Below are positions 44,552 through 53,038 of a stretch of 64,000 nucleotides of DNA, one piece after another. Source of the DNA: Streptomyces abyssomicinicus (GTDB lineage: Bacteria > Actinomycetota > Actinomycetes > Streptomycetales > Streptomycetaceae); contig NZ_BBZI01000007.1 in NCBI RefSeq assembly GCF_008974245.1, forward strand, positions 279,895 through 343,894. Direction: 5' to 3'. How positions within the stretch are numbered: position 1 is the first letter of the stretch; every line of letters starts with the position of its first letter. The translations under genes and the position numbers were made by a program. The notes beneath the pieces are model-generated. The model saw nothing but the letters and a program-made list of their open reading frames with translations, did no database searches and was not told the DNA's origin.

Positions 44552-45655
44552 TCAGCGCCCGCCGGGGAGTGCGCGCACCAGCGGGTGGTGGGAGCAGCGC
44601 AGGCCGCCGGCGAACAGGGAGACCGCGTCGTACGGCAGCGTGTGGACCGTGACGTCGCGGGCGGTGAGGTCCTCGGCGAGGCGGGTGAGGCGGTCGTCGA
44701 CGAGTGCCTCACCCGGCCCCAGCACCAGGCTGTTGCCCGCCAGGAGCTCCACCGCCTCCTTCAGGCCCACCTCGACGAGGTCCCAGCCGTCGAGCACGGC
44801 GGGCAGGCCGTGGGGGAAGACCTCGCGGCACACCACCGCCAGGCCCTCACGGACCGCGGTGATGCCGACGTCCAGGTGGATCGCCTCGGCCGCGAGCGGC
44901 ACCGGGTGCACGCGGTGACCGTCCCCGAGCAGGCCGGCCAGCCAGCGGGCCCCGGCCTCGTCGGAGGACGCCCCGCAGCCGACCAGGACGTCCCGGCCGA
45001 AGAGCATCACGTCACCGCCCTCCAGGAAGGGACCCCGGGCGCGGGACAGCTCGCCGAACGGCACGGGGGAGGGCGGCGGCATCACCGTCCAGCGGGCCCC
45101 CCGGGCGGCGGCCAGCTCGAAGACCGGGCGCAGGCCGAACCGCTCGGGGAAGCGGTTCGGCAGCCGCATCGCGGCCTCGATCACCTGATCACCGACGACG
45201 ACCATCGGGTCGCGCACATAGGTCTGCGACACGAAGCGGTCGGCGCCGTCCTCGCCCGCCGGGTCGGGGCCGCCCTCCGGGTAGGCGTGGATCTCGTGCG
45301 GGGTCAGCTCGCGCGGCCGGTGCACGGTCACACCGCGCCGTCCGAGGAAGCGGGCCAGGGCGTCGAGCTGCTCGACCGCCGCCGCGTAGTGGCCCGGATC
45401 GGCCTCGGACCAGCGCCTGCCCGCCCACCGCCGCAGAGCGGCGCGCAGAGGCTCCGGCAGGTGCGTGAGTTCGGGAGGGAAGCCGTGGGCGAGGTCGGCG
45501 GGCACGACGAAGTCCGCCGTCCGGCCGACCACGGCCTCCTCGAGGACGCCCCACTCGTGGGTCACGGCCACCGGGCGCGGCCTTGCGGGGCCGGGGGCCA
45601 CGGTGGCCGCGGTGACCTCGGTGGAGCTGCCGGGCAGGGCCATGGTGCCGGTCAT
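44552..45655 (-). CDS. Amidinotransferase-family protein
   Basis: 367 residues from ATG 45655 (GGGAGGA upstream). Members fold as five-bladed alpha/beta propellers and move amidino groups from arginine to amines, or hydrolyse guanidines. Visible elements are VTHEWGVLEEAVVGR (family N-terminal strand), QTYVRDPMVVVGD with the catalytic-type Asp, GPFLEGGDVMLFGRDVLVG, HLDVGITAVREGLAV with the catalytic His, and Cys354 in GGLRCSHHPLVR. It resembles glycine/inosamine amidinotransferases more than arginine deiminase. No aminocyclitol or guanidino-acid genes are nearby, so the acceptor is unknown. Confidence 0.85.
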   Translation of the reverse strand: MTGTMALPGSSTEVTAATVAPGPARPRPVAVTHEWGVLEEAVVGRTADFVVPADLAHGFPPELTHLPEPLRAALRRWAGRRWSEADPGHYAAAVEQLDALARFLGRRGVTVHRPRELTPHEIHAYPEGGPDPAGEDGADRFVSQTYVRDPMVVVGDQVIEAAMRLPNRFPERFGLRPVFELAAARGARWTVMPPPSPVPFGELSRARGPFLEGGDVMLFGRDVLVGCGASSDEAGARWLAGLLGDGHRVHPVPLAAEAIHLDVGITAVREGLAVVCREVFPHGLPAVLDGWDLVEVGLKEAVELLAGNSLVLGPGEALVDDRLTRLAEDLTARDVTVHTLPYDAVSLFAGGLRCSHHPLVRALPGGR

Positions 45656-45734
45656 GATCGGGTTCCTCCCTCGAAGGGAAAGGCCGGAATCAGGGACACC
45701 ACAAACGTCGCATACATCACATGACCGGCACATC

Positions 45735-45749
45735 GTCGTCAGGGACGAC
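45735..45749. promoter_or_regulatory. Palindrome in the amidinotransferase/acetyltransferase divergent promoter
   Basis: GTCGTC-AGG-GACGAC, 6-bp arms with three-base spacer in the 255-base divergent region. It is a weak operator candidate. Confidence 0.35.
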
Positions 45750-45910
45750 CCGAGGACTACATCCTTCGGCCGGTGCCCCTGCCGACCGCCCCGGGGGCCC
45801 CGACTTTCCGGGAGTCCCGACGCGCACCGCACGTGTCCGCGTACGGTCGGGATCGGAGGATCGGACAGGTGTACCCCCGGTCGGGGGCGGAAGAGGGAGG
45901 GCGCACCCCT

Positions 45911-46546
45911 GTGACGGACGGACAGGCCCACGACCGTGCCCGCGAGGAGGAGGTCCGGGCCCGGATCGCGGCAGGACTGCTGTACAACGAGTCGGACGCG
46001 GCCTTCATGGACCCGCTGCGCCGCGCGGACGAGGTCTTCGCCTACAACCGGACACCGCCGAGCGAGACGGGGCGTCGTCTGGCCCTGCTCCGCGAGATCT
46101 TCGGCTCGATCGGTGAGCGCCCGGTGCTGCTGCCGCCGTTCCACGCCGCTTACGGCAGCAACGTCCACATCGGCGACGACTTCTTCGGCAACGTCAACCT
46201 GACCTTCGTCGACGACGTGGACATACGCATCGGTGACGCGGTGATGATCGCGCCCAGCGTGACCCTGACCACGACGGGCCACCCGGTCCACCCCGCACGC
46301 CGCGCCGGCTTCGGGCGGTTCTCGGAACCTATCCACATCGAGGACAAGGTGTGGATCGGCAGCAACGTGGTCGTCCTGCCCGGCGTCCGCGTCGGACACG
46401 GCTCGGTGATCGGTGCGGGCAGCGTCGTCAGCCGTGACGTCCCCGCGATGACGGTCGCGGTGGGGACGCCGTGCCGGGTGGTCCGGAAGATCACGGACGA
46501 GGACCTGACGACGCGCGTCGCGCCCCGCCCGCCGGACGTGCGGTAA
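45911..46546 (+). CDS. Sugar O-acetyltransferase (Maa/LacA-type left-handed beta-helix)
   Basis: 211 residues from GTG 45911, with GGGAGGG about ten bases upstream. The N-terminal cap (RIAAGLLYNESDAAFMDPLRRA) is the maltose/galactoside acetyltransferase N domain. The hexapeptide-repeat helix follows (FHAAYGSNVHIGDDFFGNVN, IRIGDAVMIAPSVTL, catalytic His in TTTGHPVHPARR, IEDKVWIGSNVVVLPGVRVG, SVIGAGSVVSRDVPA). It forms trimers and acetylates sugars from acetyl-CoA. It is not in an operon with the VTC gene, which has its own 186-base leader. Confidence 0.92.
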   Translation: MTDGQAHDRAREEEVRARIAAGLLYNESDAAFMDPLRRADEVFAYNRTPPSETGRRLALLREIFGSIGERPVLLPPFHAAYGSNVHIGDDFFGNVNLTFVDDVDIRIGDAVMIAPSVTLTTTGHPVHPARRAGFGRFSEPIHIEDKVWIGSNVVVLPGVRVGHGSVIGAGSVVSRDVPAMTVAVGTPCRVVRKITDEDLTTRVAPRPPDVR

Positions 46547-46687
46547 CCCTCCGCGCCGGGCGGCGGGCGCCCGCCGTCGGGGGACGCGTGCCGGGCGGAA
46601 GGCGCGGGTTCACCTTCCGGCCATCCCTGGTCTCTCTCGCGTTTGCCGCGCAATTCTCGGCGTTCTCTCACACAGCGCTGCTTCCGT

Positions 46688-46715
46688 GTGCGGTGCCGAT
46701 CGAACGGCACCGCAC
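46688..46715 (+). promoter_or_regulatory. Hairpin in the VTC operon leader
   Basis: Perfect 11-bp arms GTGCGGTGCCG (46688-46698) and complement (46705-46715), six-base loop ATCGAA, ending five bases before AAGGAGG (46720-46726). It could be a terminator of upstream transcription or a leader structure affecting operon expression. Confidence 0.55.
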
Positions 46716-46732
46716 GACGAAGGAGGCCCAGG

Positions 46733-47593
46733 GTGACGGAACCCCTGCACGTGGCCAGCAGGCTGCACGCGTTCAACCGGTTCGAGCTGAAGTACCTCGT
46801 GCCGGTGGAGGAGGCCGCCGGCATCAGGGACGAGCTGGCCGGGCGGATGGACCGGGACCTGCACAGCCCGGTCGGCGGCTACGGAGTCTGGAGCCTTTAC
46901 TACGACACTCCGGACCTGCGCTTCTACTGGGAGAAGATCGAGGGACTGAAGTTCCGGCGCAAGCTCCGCATCCGCCACTACGGGGACCTCGACGGCGTGA
47001 CCGACGAGTCCCCCGTGTGCGTGGAGATCAAGCAGCGGGTCAACCGGGTCACCCAGAAGCGCCGGATCACCCTCGGCTACGGGGCCGCCCGTCAGCTCTG
47101 CGACGGCCGGCAGCTCATCGAGCACTCGGCCAAGGAGAGCGCCTTCGTCCAGGAGGTCCTCGAACTGGTCGTACGGCTGAACCTGCGGCCCACCGCGATC
47201 ACCGGGTACCAGCGCGAGGCCCTGGTCGGCCGTGACGCGGACACCGGTCTGCGCGTGACCTTCGACCGGCGGATCCGGGGCCGGGACCGCGACTTCCACT
47301 TCGGCACCCCCCGTCCGGAGAACCGCTTCACCGTCCCGCCCCACCTGGCGGTGATGGAGATCAAGGTCAACGAGCGCACCCCGCACTGGATCACCGACCT
47401 GACCGCGCGCCGGAACCTCAACCTCGTCCGGGTCTCCAAGTACGTGCAGTCCATCGAGGCGTTCGGGCGGGCCCCGCGGTCCGTCTTCCACGTCCACGAG
47501 GCGGACTACCCGCCGCCCACCACCCCTACCGACAAGCCGCTGCCCGCGCAGCGGCCGGCGTCCGATGCGCCGGTGAAAGCAGGAGCACAGTGA
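46733..47593 (+). CDS. VTC-domain polyphosphate polymerase
   Basis: 286 residues from GTG 46733 (AAGGAGG six bases upstream). It is a single VTC tunnel domain like the catalytic part of yeast Vtc4: the opening strand FNRFELKYLV (E-x-K motif), SLYYDTPDLRFY, the basic strand LKFRRKLRIRHYG, VCVEIKQRVNRVTQKRR, YQREALVG, and the metal-binding Glu in LAVMEIKVNERTP. These enzymes use ATP to make polyphosphate; related CYTH/VTC folds also hydrolyse triphosphates. It has no membrane helices, and DUF4956 may anchor it. The next gene starts in its stop (GTGA). Confidence 0.88.
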   Translation: MTEPLHVASRLHAFNRFELKYLVPVEEAAGIRDELAGRMDRDLHSPVGGYGVWSLYYDTPDLRFYWEKIEGLKFRRKLRIRHYGDLDGVTDESPVCVEIKQRVNRVTQKRRITLGYGAARQLCDGRQLIEHSAKESAFVQEVLELVVRLNLRPTAITGYQREALVGRDADTGLRVTFDRRIRGRDRDFHFGTPRPENRFTVPPHLAVMEIKVNERTPHWITDLTARRNLNLVRVSKYVQSIEAFGRAPRSVFHVHEADYPPPTTPTDKPLPAQRPASDAPVKAGAQ

Positions 47594-48267
47594 ACTTCGA
47601 ACTGCAGGAACTCAGCGGCACGTTCAGCGTCGCCGACGTCGTGGCGGCCATGGCGCTGTCGTTCGTCCTGAGCACGTTGATCGGCTACGTGTACCGCTAC
47701 ACGCACCGCAACGTCTCCTACAGCCAGTCGTACGTCCAGACGCTGGTCATCGTCGGCATGATCGTCGCGCTGATCATGCTGGTCGTCGGTTCCAACCTGG
47801 CCCGGGCGTTCTCCCTGGTCGGCGCGTTGTCCGTGGTCCGCTTCCGCAACGCGGTGAAGGAGACCAGGGACGTCGGCTTCATATTCCTGGCGATGGCGAT
47901 CGGCATGGCCTGCGGTGCGCGCTTCTACACGCTGGCCGCGGTCGGCGCCGTCGTGATCTGCGCCGTCGTCCTCGTGATGTCCAAGTTCAACTGGTTCGCC
48001 CTGAACGTCCAGCGCCAGGTGGTCAAGGTGCAGGTCCCGGCCGGTGAGGACTACGCGCCCGCGATCAGCGACGTGCTCATCAAGTACACCACCGAGTTCG
48101 AGCTGGTGAGCACCGAGACGATCCGGGGCGGGGCGCTGAACGAGGTGTTCTACACGGTGCGCATGAAGAAGGGTGCCGAGCCGGGCGAGCTGGTGAGCGC
48201 GCTGCAGGCACGCACCTCCGGCCAGCGGGTGACCGTGCTGACCGGTTACGACACGACCGATCTGTGA
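47590..48267 (+). CDS. DUF4956 membrane protein
   Basis: 225 residues, GTG start overlapping the VTC stop by four bases with AGGAG upstream. Four hydrophobic segments occupy the first 130 residues (VVAAMALSFVLSTLIGYVY, LVIVGMIVALIMLVVG, VGFIFLAMAIGMACGARF, LAAVGAVVICAVVLVM). The conserved cytoplasmic loop ARAFSLVGALSVVRFRNAVKE separates helices two and three, and a soluble ~90-residue ferredoxin-like C-terminal domain follows. The family is nearly always beside VTC and CotH genes. It may recruit the polymerase or carry its product across the membrane; both are inference. Confidence 0.87.
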   Translation: MNFELQELSGTFSVADVVAAMALSFVLSTLIGYVYRYTHRNVSYSQSYVQTLVIVGMIVALIMLVVGSNLARAFSLVGALSVVRFRNAVKETRDVGFIFLAMAIGMACGARFYTLAAVGAVVICAVVLVMSKFNWFALNVQRQVVKVQVPAGEDYAPAISDVLIKYTTEFELVSTETIRGGALNEVFYTVRMKKGAEPGELVSALQARTSGQRVTVLTGYDTTDL

Positions 48268-49928
48268 TGGCCGGCGACGTCAAGGCCCCCCGGCGCCGCC
48301 TGCGTGACCGCGTTCCGGTCCGGCTGCGGCACCACTGGAAACCGGTGGGGGCGCTCTGCGCGGGCCTGGCGGTCATGGTGTACGGCTTCGGCGACGCCCG
48401 GATCTCGCCGTACGTCACCTCCTCCTCCACGGCGGAGGGCGACCCCATCACCCAGGACATCAAGGGCACCGTCGACCTGTACGACACCTCGGTGGCGCAC
48501 AGCGTGCAGGTCAGTTACGCCCAGACCGAGTTCGACAAGATGATGAAGGAGTTCCAGGACGACGGGAACAAGGAGTACATCGAGGCGGACCTGACTGTCG
48601 ACGGGGTGTACCTGGAGGACGTCGGACTGCGCCTCAAGGGCAACTCCACGCTCATGTCCCTGCGCGGCGGCGGTGCGGGCATGCCCGGCGGCGGCCGCAC
48701 GGCGCCGGAAGGCGCCGCGGCCGGGCAGGGCGGCACCGCGCAGGAGGCAGCCGGGCAGGGCGGTACCGCGCAGGACCCGCAGCAGGGCGGTGGCGGTGGC
48801 CGGGGAGGGATGACGCAGTACGACCTGTCCGAGGACAAGCCGGAGGAACTGCCCTGGCTCATCAAGATCGACGAATTCGTCGAAGGCCGCGCCTACCAGG
48901 GCGAGCGGGAGATCTCGCTGCGCCCCGGCACCGACGAGCAACTCCCGGTCAACGAGGCGCTGGCGCTGAGCCTGATGGACTCCAGCGGCCTGAAGAACGA
49001 GCGCTACGCGTTCACCTCGTTCGAGGTGAACGGGCGGCCCGTCACCACCCGGCTCATGGTGGAGAGCCCCGACACCGAGTACGCCGAGACCTCCGGGGAC
49101 GGCGAAGGCGTGGTGTACAAGGCGCGGGCCGGCAGCAGCTTCGCCTACGTGGGGGACGACCCGACGGACTACGAGTCCTCGTTCAAGCAGCTGAACAAGG
49201 TCGGCAGCCAGGACCTGGAACCGGTCATGAAGCTCGTCAAGTGGGTCGAGGAGGCGTCGGACGAGGAGTTCGCGGCGGAGCTCGGCCAGCACGTCGACGT
49301 GGAGTCCTTCGCCACCTACGTGGCGGCGCAGAATCTGCTGCTCAACTTCGACGACATGGCCGGACCGGGCAGGAACTACCTGCTCCGGTACGACCTGGGC
49401 ACCAAGAAGTTCACCGTTCTGGGCTGGGACTACAACCTCACCTTCTCCGGTGACGCGACGGCCGGCCCGGACGACGAGATCGGCATGGGCGGCGCGCCCG
49501 GAGGGACGCCGGAGGGAATGCCGGAAGGGATGCCCGAGGGAATGCCGGAAGGGATGCCCGGGGGAATGCCCGAAGGGATGCCGGAGGGCGGCGTGCCGGG
49601 CGGCCCGGAGGCGGCCCAGGGCGAGGAAGGCGCCGAGGGCGAGGGCGGCCGGGGAGGCATGGGCGGCGGCGGAATGTCGGGCCACGCCCTCAAGGACCGC
49701 TTCCTGGAGTCCGACGCGTTCGACGACGTGTACAAGAAGGCCTACCAGGAGCTGTACGAGAAGTTCTACGGCTCGGGTGCCGCCGTGGAATCGCTCGACC
49801 GGGTCGCCGACGCGGCGCGCGAGTCGGGCGCCGACGGCGAGGGCCTGGACTCCGCCGTGGAGAACCTGCGCACGACGGTCACCGAACGCGCCGCGGCGCT
49901 GGCGAAGGACGAGGAGGTCACCGGCTGA
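48267..49928 (+). CDS. CotH-family protein kinase-like, membrane-anchored
   Basis: 553 residues from ATG 48267, which overlaps the DUF4956 stop. One N-terminal membrane segment (VGALCAGLAVMVYGFG) puts the rest outside. CotH elements are VGLRLKGNST, WLIKIDEFVEGRAYQG, ALSLMDSSGL, NLLLNFDDMAGPGRNYLLRYD and VLGWDYNLTF with kinase-type acidic residues (D in NFDDMAGPGRN, D in GWDYN). Two low-complexity inserts, Gly/Gln-rich (~residues 135-185) and PEGM-rich (~410-445), interrupt the fold. Bacillus CotH phosphorylates spore-coat proteins with ATP; how ATP would be available outside is unclear, which makes a polyphosphate link attractive but speculative. Confidence 0.85.
   Translation: MAGDVKAPRRRLRDRVPVRLRHHWKPVGALCAGLAVMVYGFGDARISPYVTSSSTAEGDPITQDIKGTVDLYDTSVAHSVQVSYAQTEFDKMMKEFQDDGNKEYIEADLTVDGVYLEDVGLRLKGNSTLMSLRGGGAGMPGGGRTAPEGAAAGQGGTAQEAAGQGGTAQDPQQGGGGGRGGMTQYDLSEDKPEELPWLIKIDEFVEGRAYQGEREISLRPGTDEQLPVNEALALSLMDSSGLKNERYAFTSFEVNGRPVTTRLMVESPDTEYAETSGDGEGVVYKARAGSSFAYVGDDPTDYESSFKQLNKVGSQDLEPVMKLVKWVEEASDEEFAAELGQHVDVESFATYVAAQNLLLNFDDMAGPGRNYLLRYDLGTKKFTVLGWDYNLTFSGDATAGPDDEIGMGGAPGGTPEGMPEGMPEGMPEGMPGGMPEGMPEGGVPGGPEAAQGEEGAEGEGGRGGMGGGGMSGHALKDRFLESDAFDDVYKKAYQELYEKFYGSGAAVESLDRVADAARESGADGEGLDSAVENLRTTVTERAAALAKDEEVTG
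49504..49590 (+). repeat. 12-bp coding minisatellite (PEGM repeats) in the CotH gene
   Basis: Seven imperfect 12-base units of type CCGGAGGGAATG encode (P-x-G-M) repeats. They sit in an insert after the conserved GWDYNLTF motif, so copy-number change would alter linker length rather than the core. Confidence 0.8.
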
Positions 49929-50116
49929 CCCCCGCGCCCGGACGGAGCCCCCCGAGGCCCCGTCCGGGCGCCCGGGCATGCTCCCGCCCCCGCTCCTGCC
50001 GGAGGAGACATGCCCGCCGCGAGCACGGCTCGCGGCCCACCGCAGGTAACGTCCGGTACGGGCCCACGCCCCGGCACGCCGTGGACCTCAGCGAAAGAAC
50101 GGGACCGCACAGCACC

Positions 50117-50854
50117 ATGACCGACCCTTCCGGAGCGGAGCCGCAGCACCGGCTCCTCGTCGTCGAGGACGAACCCAGCATCCGCACCCTGCTCGAGTCG
50201 ACCCTGCGGCTCAGCGGCTACCGGGTGAGCAGCGTCGGGACCGGCCGGTCCGCCCTGGCCGAGGCCGACCGGCTCCACCCCGACCTGCTGCTCCTGGACG
50301 TCATGCTGCCCGACCTGGACGGCTACGAGGTGACCCGCCGGCTGCGCGAGGCGGGCAACCACGTGCCCGTGCTGTTCCTGACCGCCCGCGCCGGCGTCGA
50401 CGACCGCATCAAGGGGCTGAGCGCCGGCGCCGACGACTACGTCACCAAGCCGTTCAACATCGAGGAGGTGCTGCTGCGCATCCAGGCCATCCTGCGGCGC
50501 ACCCTGGGATCCGAGGCACTGCTGCCGGACACGGTCCTGCGCTACGCCGACCTCGAACTCGACGAGACCGCGCACGAGGTGCACCGGGCCGGTCAGTACG
50601 TGCAGCTTTCACCGACCGAGTTCAAGCTGCTCTCCTACCTCCTCGACAACGCCGGCCGGGTGCTGAGCAAGGCGCAGATCCTCGACCACGTGTGGGGCTA
50701 CGACTTCGCCGGCGACACCCGCGTGGTGGAGACCTACGTCAAGTACCTGCGCAAGAAGATCGACCGGTTCGAGCCGCCGCTCATCCACACGGTCCGGGGG
50801 GTCGGCTACTGCCTGCGGCTGCCGCGCGAGAACCAGGGGAACTCCGAGCAGTGA
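50117..50854 (+). CDS. OmpR/PhoB-family response regulator
   Basis: 245 residues from ATG 50117. The receiver domain shows LLVVEDEPS (acidic pocket), phosphorylated Asp61 in LLLLDVMLPD, FLTARAG and YVTKPF (Lys). The winged-helix output domain follows (LSPTEFKLLSYLLDNAGRVL, VETYVKYLRKKID, TVRGVGYCLR). The following kinase gene starts within its stop codon. An in-frame GTG at 50081 would add 12 residues. It follows the VTC/CotH operon by 188 bases in the same direction and could control it. Confidence 0.92.
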   Translation: MTDPSGAEPQHRLLVVEDEPSIRTLLESTLRLSGYRVSSVGTGRSALAEADRLHPDLLLLDVMLPDLDGYEVTRRLREAGNHVPVLFLTARAGVDDRIKGLSAGADDYVTKPFNIEEVLLRIQAILRRTLGSEALLPDTVLRYADLELDETAHEVHRAGQYVQLSPTEFKLLSYLLDNAGRVLSKAQILDHVWGYDFAGDTRVVETYVKYLRKKIDRFEPPLIHTVRGVGYCLRLPRENQGNSEQ

Positions 50855-52371
50855 GCGCGTTCCGTCGTCCCGTCGCCCCCCGTTCGCTGCGCGGCCGCCT
50901 CGTCCTCGGTGTCACCGTGCTGGCCACGGTGGCGGTCCTCGCGTCCGAACTGGCCGGGTTCTTCGTGCTGCGGTCGTGGCTCCTCGACCGGGTCGACCAG
51001 CAGCTCGCCGCGTTCCAGCCGCGTCCGCCGGCCTTCAGCGACGCCCGGCGGCCCGACGGCCCCCCGCCCGTGGCGGGCGCGGGCGCACTGCCGTCGGACT
51101 TCCGGGTCTACTTCTACAACGCCTCCGGACAGCGTCTGGACTATGTGCTCGGCTCCGACGACACGCCGGGCCCACGGCTCCCCGGCACCGAGGAGGAACT
51201 CGGCCTGACGGAGGGCCGGCCCGAGACGGTGGAGGCGGAGAGCGGCGACGGGAACTGGCGGGTGCTGCTGCGCACCGGACCGCAGGGCATGGGAGCCGTC
51301 GTCGCCCTGCCGCTCGACACCGTGGACGGGGCGACGTCCAAACTCCTCTGGATGGACGCCCTGCTGCTCGCCGTCACCGTCGCGGCCCTGCTGGCACTGG
51401 CCCGCGGGGTGGTGCGCCTCGGCCTGCTGCCGCTGACCCGCATGGAGCGCGCCGCCGGGGCGATCACCGCCGGACGGCTGGACCTGCGGCTGCCGGACAC
51501 CGATCCCGGTACCGAGATCGGACGACTGGGCAGGGTGCTCAACACCATGCTCGACCGGCTGCAGAAGGCGCTGCAGGAACGCCAGGCATCGGAGAGCCGG
51601 CTGCGCCAGTTCGTCGCCGACGCCGGTCACGAGCTGCGCACCCCCCTGACCGCCATCCAGGGCTTCGCCCAGCTCGCCCTCCGCGCGGACGGCCGGACCG
51701 AGGGGGAGCGACGGGAGGCCGACCGGCTCGTCGCGCAGAACGCCGAGCGCATGGGCCTGCTCGTCGACGACCTGCAGCTGCTCGCCACGCTGGACCGCGA
51801 GCCCGCCTACCAGCGGGAGGGCGTCGACCTGCTGTCGCTGGCGGCGGACGCGGTGAGCAACGCGGCCCTCCAGCGTCCGGGCCACCCCGTCACCCTGGAA
51901 CCCCTCGGTGACGGACCGGGCGGCGACGACGCCCCGGAACTGGACGTCGTCGAGGCCCTGGGCGACCCGCACCGGCTGCGGCAGATCGTCGAGAACCTCC
52001 TCTCGAACGCCCGGACCCACACACCGCCCGGCACGCCGATCCACGTCCGGGTGGGCGCCGGTCCGGCCGGCGCCCGCGTCGGCGGGACCGACGCGCCGGG
52101 GCGCGTCAGCACGGCGCCCGCCTTCCTGCCCGGCACCCGGGTGGTCGTCGTCGAGGTGGCCGACGAGGGCCCGGGGCTGTCGCCGCACGACGCCGAGCAC
52201 GTCTTCGAGCGCTTCTACCGGGCCGATCCGTCCCGCTCCCGCGCCCAGGGCGGGTCGGGGCTGGGGCTGGCCATCGCCGCGGCCGTCGCCGAAGGACACG
52301 GCGGGCGGCTCGAACTCGACCCGGGACCCGGGAGCGGGGCCACGTTCCGCCTCGTGCTGCCCCGGCCGTGA
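50851..52371 (+). CDS. Membrane sensor histidine kinase
   Basis: 506 residues from GTG 50851, overlapping the regulator stop (GTGA). Two membrane helices (residues ~19-45 and ~170-190) flank a ~120-residue extracytoplasmic sensor (FRVYFYNASGQRLDYV). Then come HAMP (LLPLTRMERAAGAI), HisKA with His260 in ADAGHELRTPLTAIQ, and HATPase_c (IVENLLSNARTHTP, DEGPGL, GGSGLGLAIAAAVAEGHGG). It is a classical two-component pair with the preceding OmpR regulator. The signal is unknown. Confidence 0.92.
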   Translation: MSAFRRPVAPRSLRGRLVLGVTVLATVAVLASELAGFFVLRSWLLDRVDQQLAAFQPRPPAFSDARRPDGPPPVAGAGALPSDFRVYFYNASGQRLDYVLGSDDTPGPRLPGTEEELGLTEGRPETVEAESGDGNWRVLLRTGPQGMGAVVALPLDTVDGATSKLLWMDALLLAVTVAALLALARGVVRLGLLPLTRMERAAGAITAGRLDLRLPDTDPGTEIGRLGRVLNTMLDRLQKALQERQASESRLRQFVADAGHELRTPLTAIQGFAQLALRADGRTEGERREADRLVAQNAERMGLLVDDLQLLATLDREPAYQREGVDLLSLAADAVSNAALQRPGHPVTLEPLGDGPGGDDAPELDVVEALGDPHRLRQIVENLLSNARTHTPPGTPIHVRVGAGPAGARVGGTDAPGRVSTAPAFLPGTRVVVVEVADEGPGLSPHDAEHVFERFYRADPSRSRAQGGSGLGLAIAAAVAEGHGGRLELDPGPGSGATFRLVLPRP

Positions 52372-52402
52372 GGACCCGCCCGCCGCGCGGGCGGCGGGGG
52401 CG

Positions 52403-52879
52403 TCAGCAGGCGTCGTACCTCCACGCCCCGTCCTCGCGTGCCCAGGGCTGCCCCTTCTGGTCGAACTCCGGGAGGCCTTCGACCCGGTAGGAGACGCGCG
52501 CCCGGTCGCCGGTGACCTCGTCCACCGTCACGTCCGCGGCCTTCCGGGGGCCGTGCTCCCCGGCGACCTGCTCCACCGCGGCCGCGTACGCCTCCTCGCC
52601 CCGCTTGTCGGCGTGCTCCGCCTCGTGGACGAGCACGGTCCGGCAGCGCTGCGACATCATGCCGAGCGCCGTCGGGGCGTCGTTGCCGAAATAGGCGGTG
52701 ACATAGGCCTCCACGGCCCGCTCCAGGGCGCTGGCCTCCCCGGCGGAGGGCTTGTTCTCCGACGACGACTCCGACGACGCGGCCCCGGACCCGTGGTCCG
52801 CCGCTTCGTCGTCCTGGGAGCAGCCTGCGAGGAGGGAGAGCGCCACGATCGTGAGGGCAGGCAGGGAGCGGATACGCAT
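52403..52879 (-). CDS. Secreted lipoprotein, NTF2-like
   Basis: 158 residues from ATG 52879 (GGAGG upstream). A lipoprotein signal peptide with lipobox LLAGC (Cys at ~20) is followed by a Ser/Glu linker and a ~110-residue domain resembling SnoaL/NTF2-like folds (ALERAVEAYVTAYFGNDAP, VTVDEVTGDRARVSYRVEG, WAREDGAWRYDAC). It converges with the kinase gene 31 bases away. The function is unknown; such small lipoproteins in actinobacteria may bind ligands at the cell surface. Confidence 0.83.
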   Translation of the reverse strand: MRIRSLPALTIVALSLLAGCSQDDEAADHGSGAASSESSSENKPSAGEASALERAVEAYVTAYFGNDAPTALGMMSQRCRTVLVHEAEHADKRGEEAYAAAVEQVAGEHGPRKAADVTVDEVTGDRARVSYRVEGLPEFDQKGQPWAREDGAWRYDAC

Positions 52880-53038
52880 GTGTCCTCCGGGGCGGGGGAG
52901 CGGGCCGGGACCGGTGATGCATGGTGCCAGAAGGCGGCGCGCTCCGGTACGGTGCCGCCGGCCCCGGCGGCCCGGAAAACCGGAGGAGACGCCCGGCCTC
53001 CGTGGTCTATGGTCCTCGTGTTCGAAAGGGGGGACGCA

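Noticed and set aside
44552..45655. Aminoglycoside (streptomycin-type) biosynthesis cluster
   Set aside because: Only a lone amidinotransferase is present; no aminocyclitol, glycosyltransferase or kinase genes surround it.
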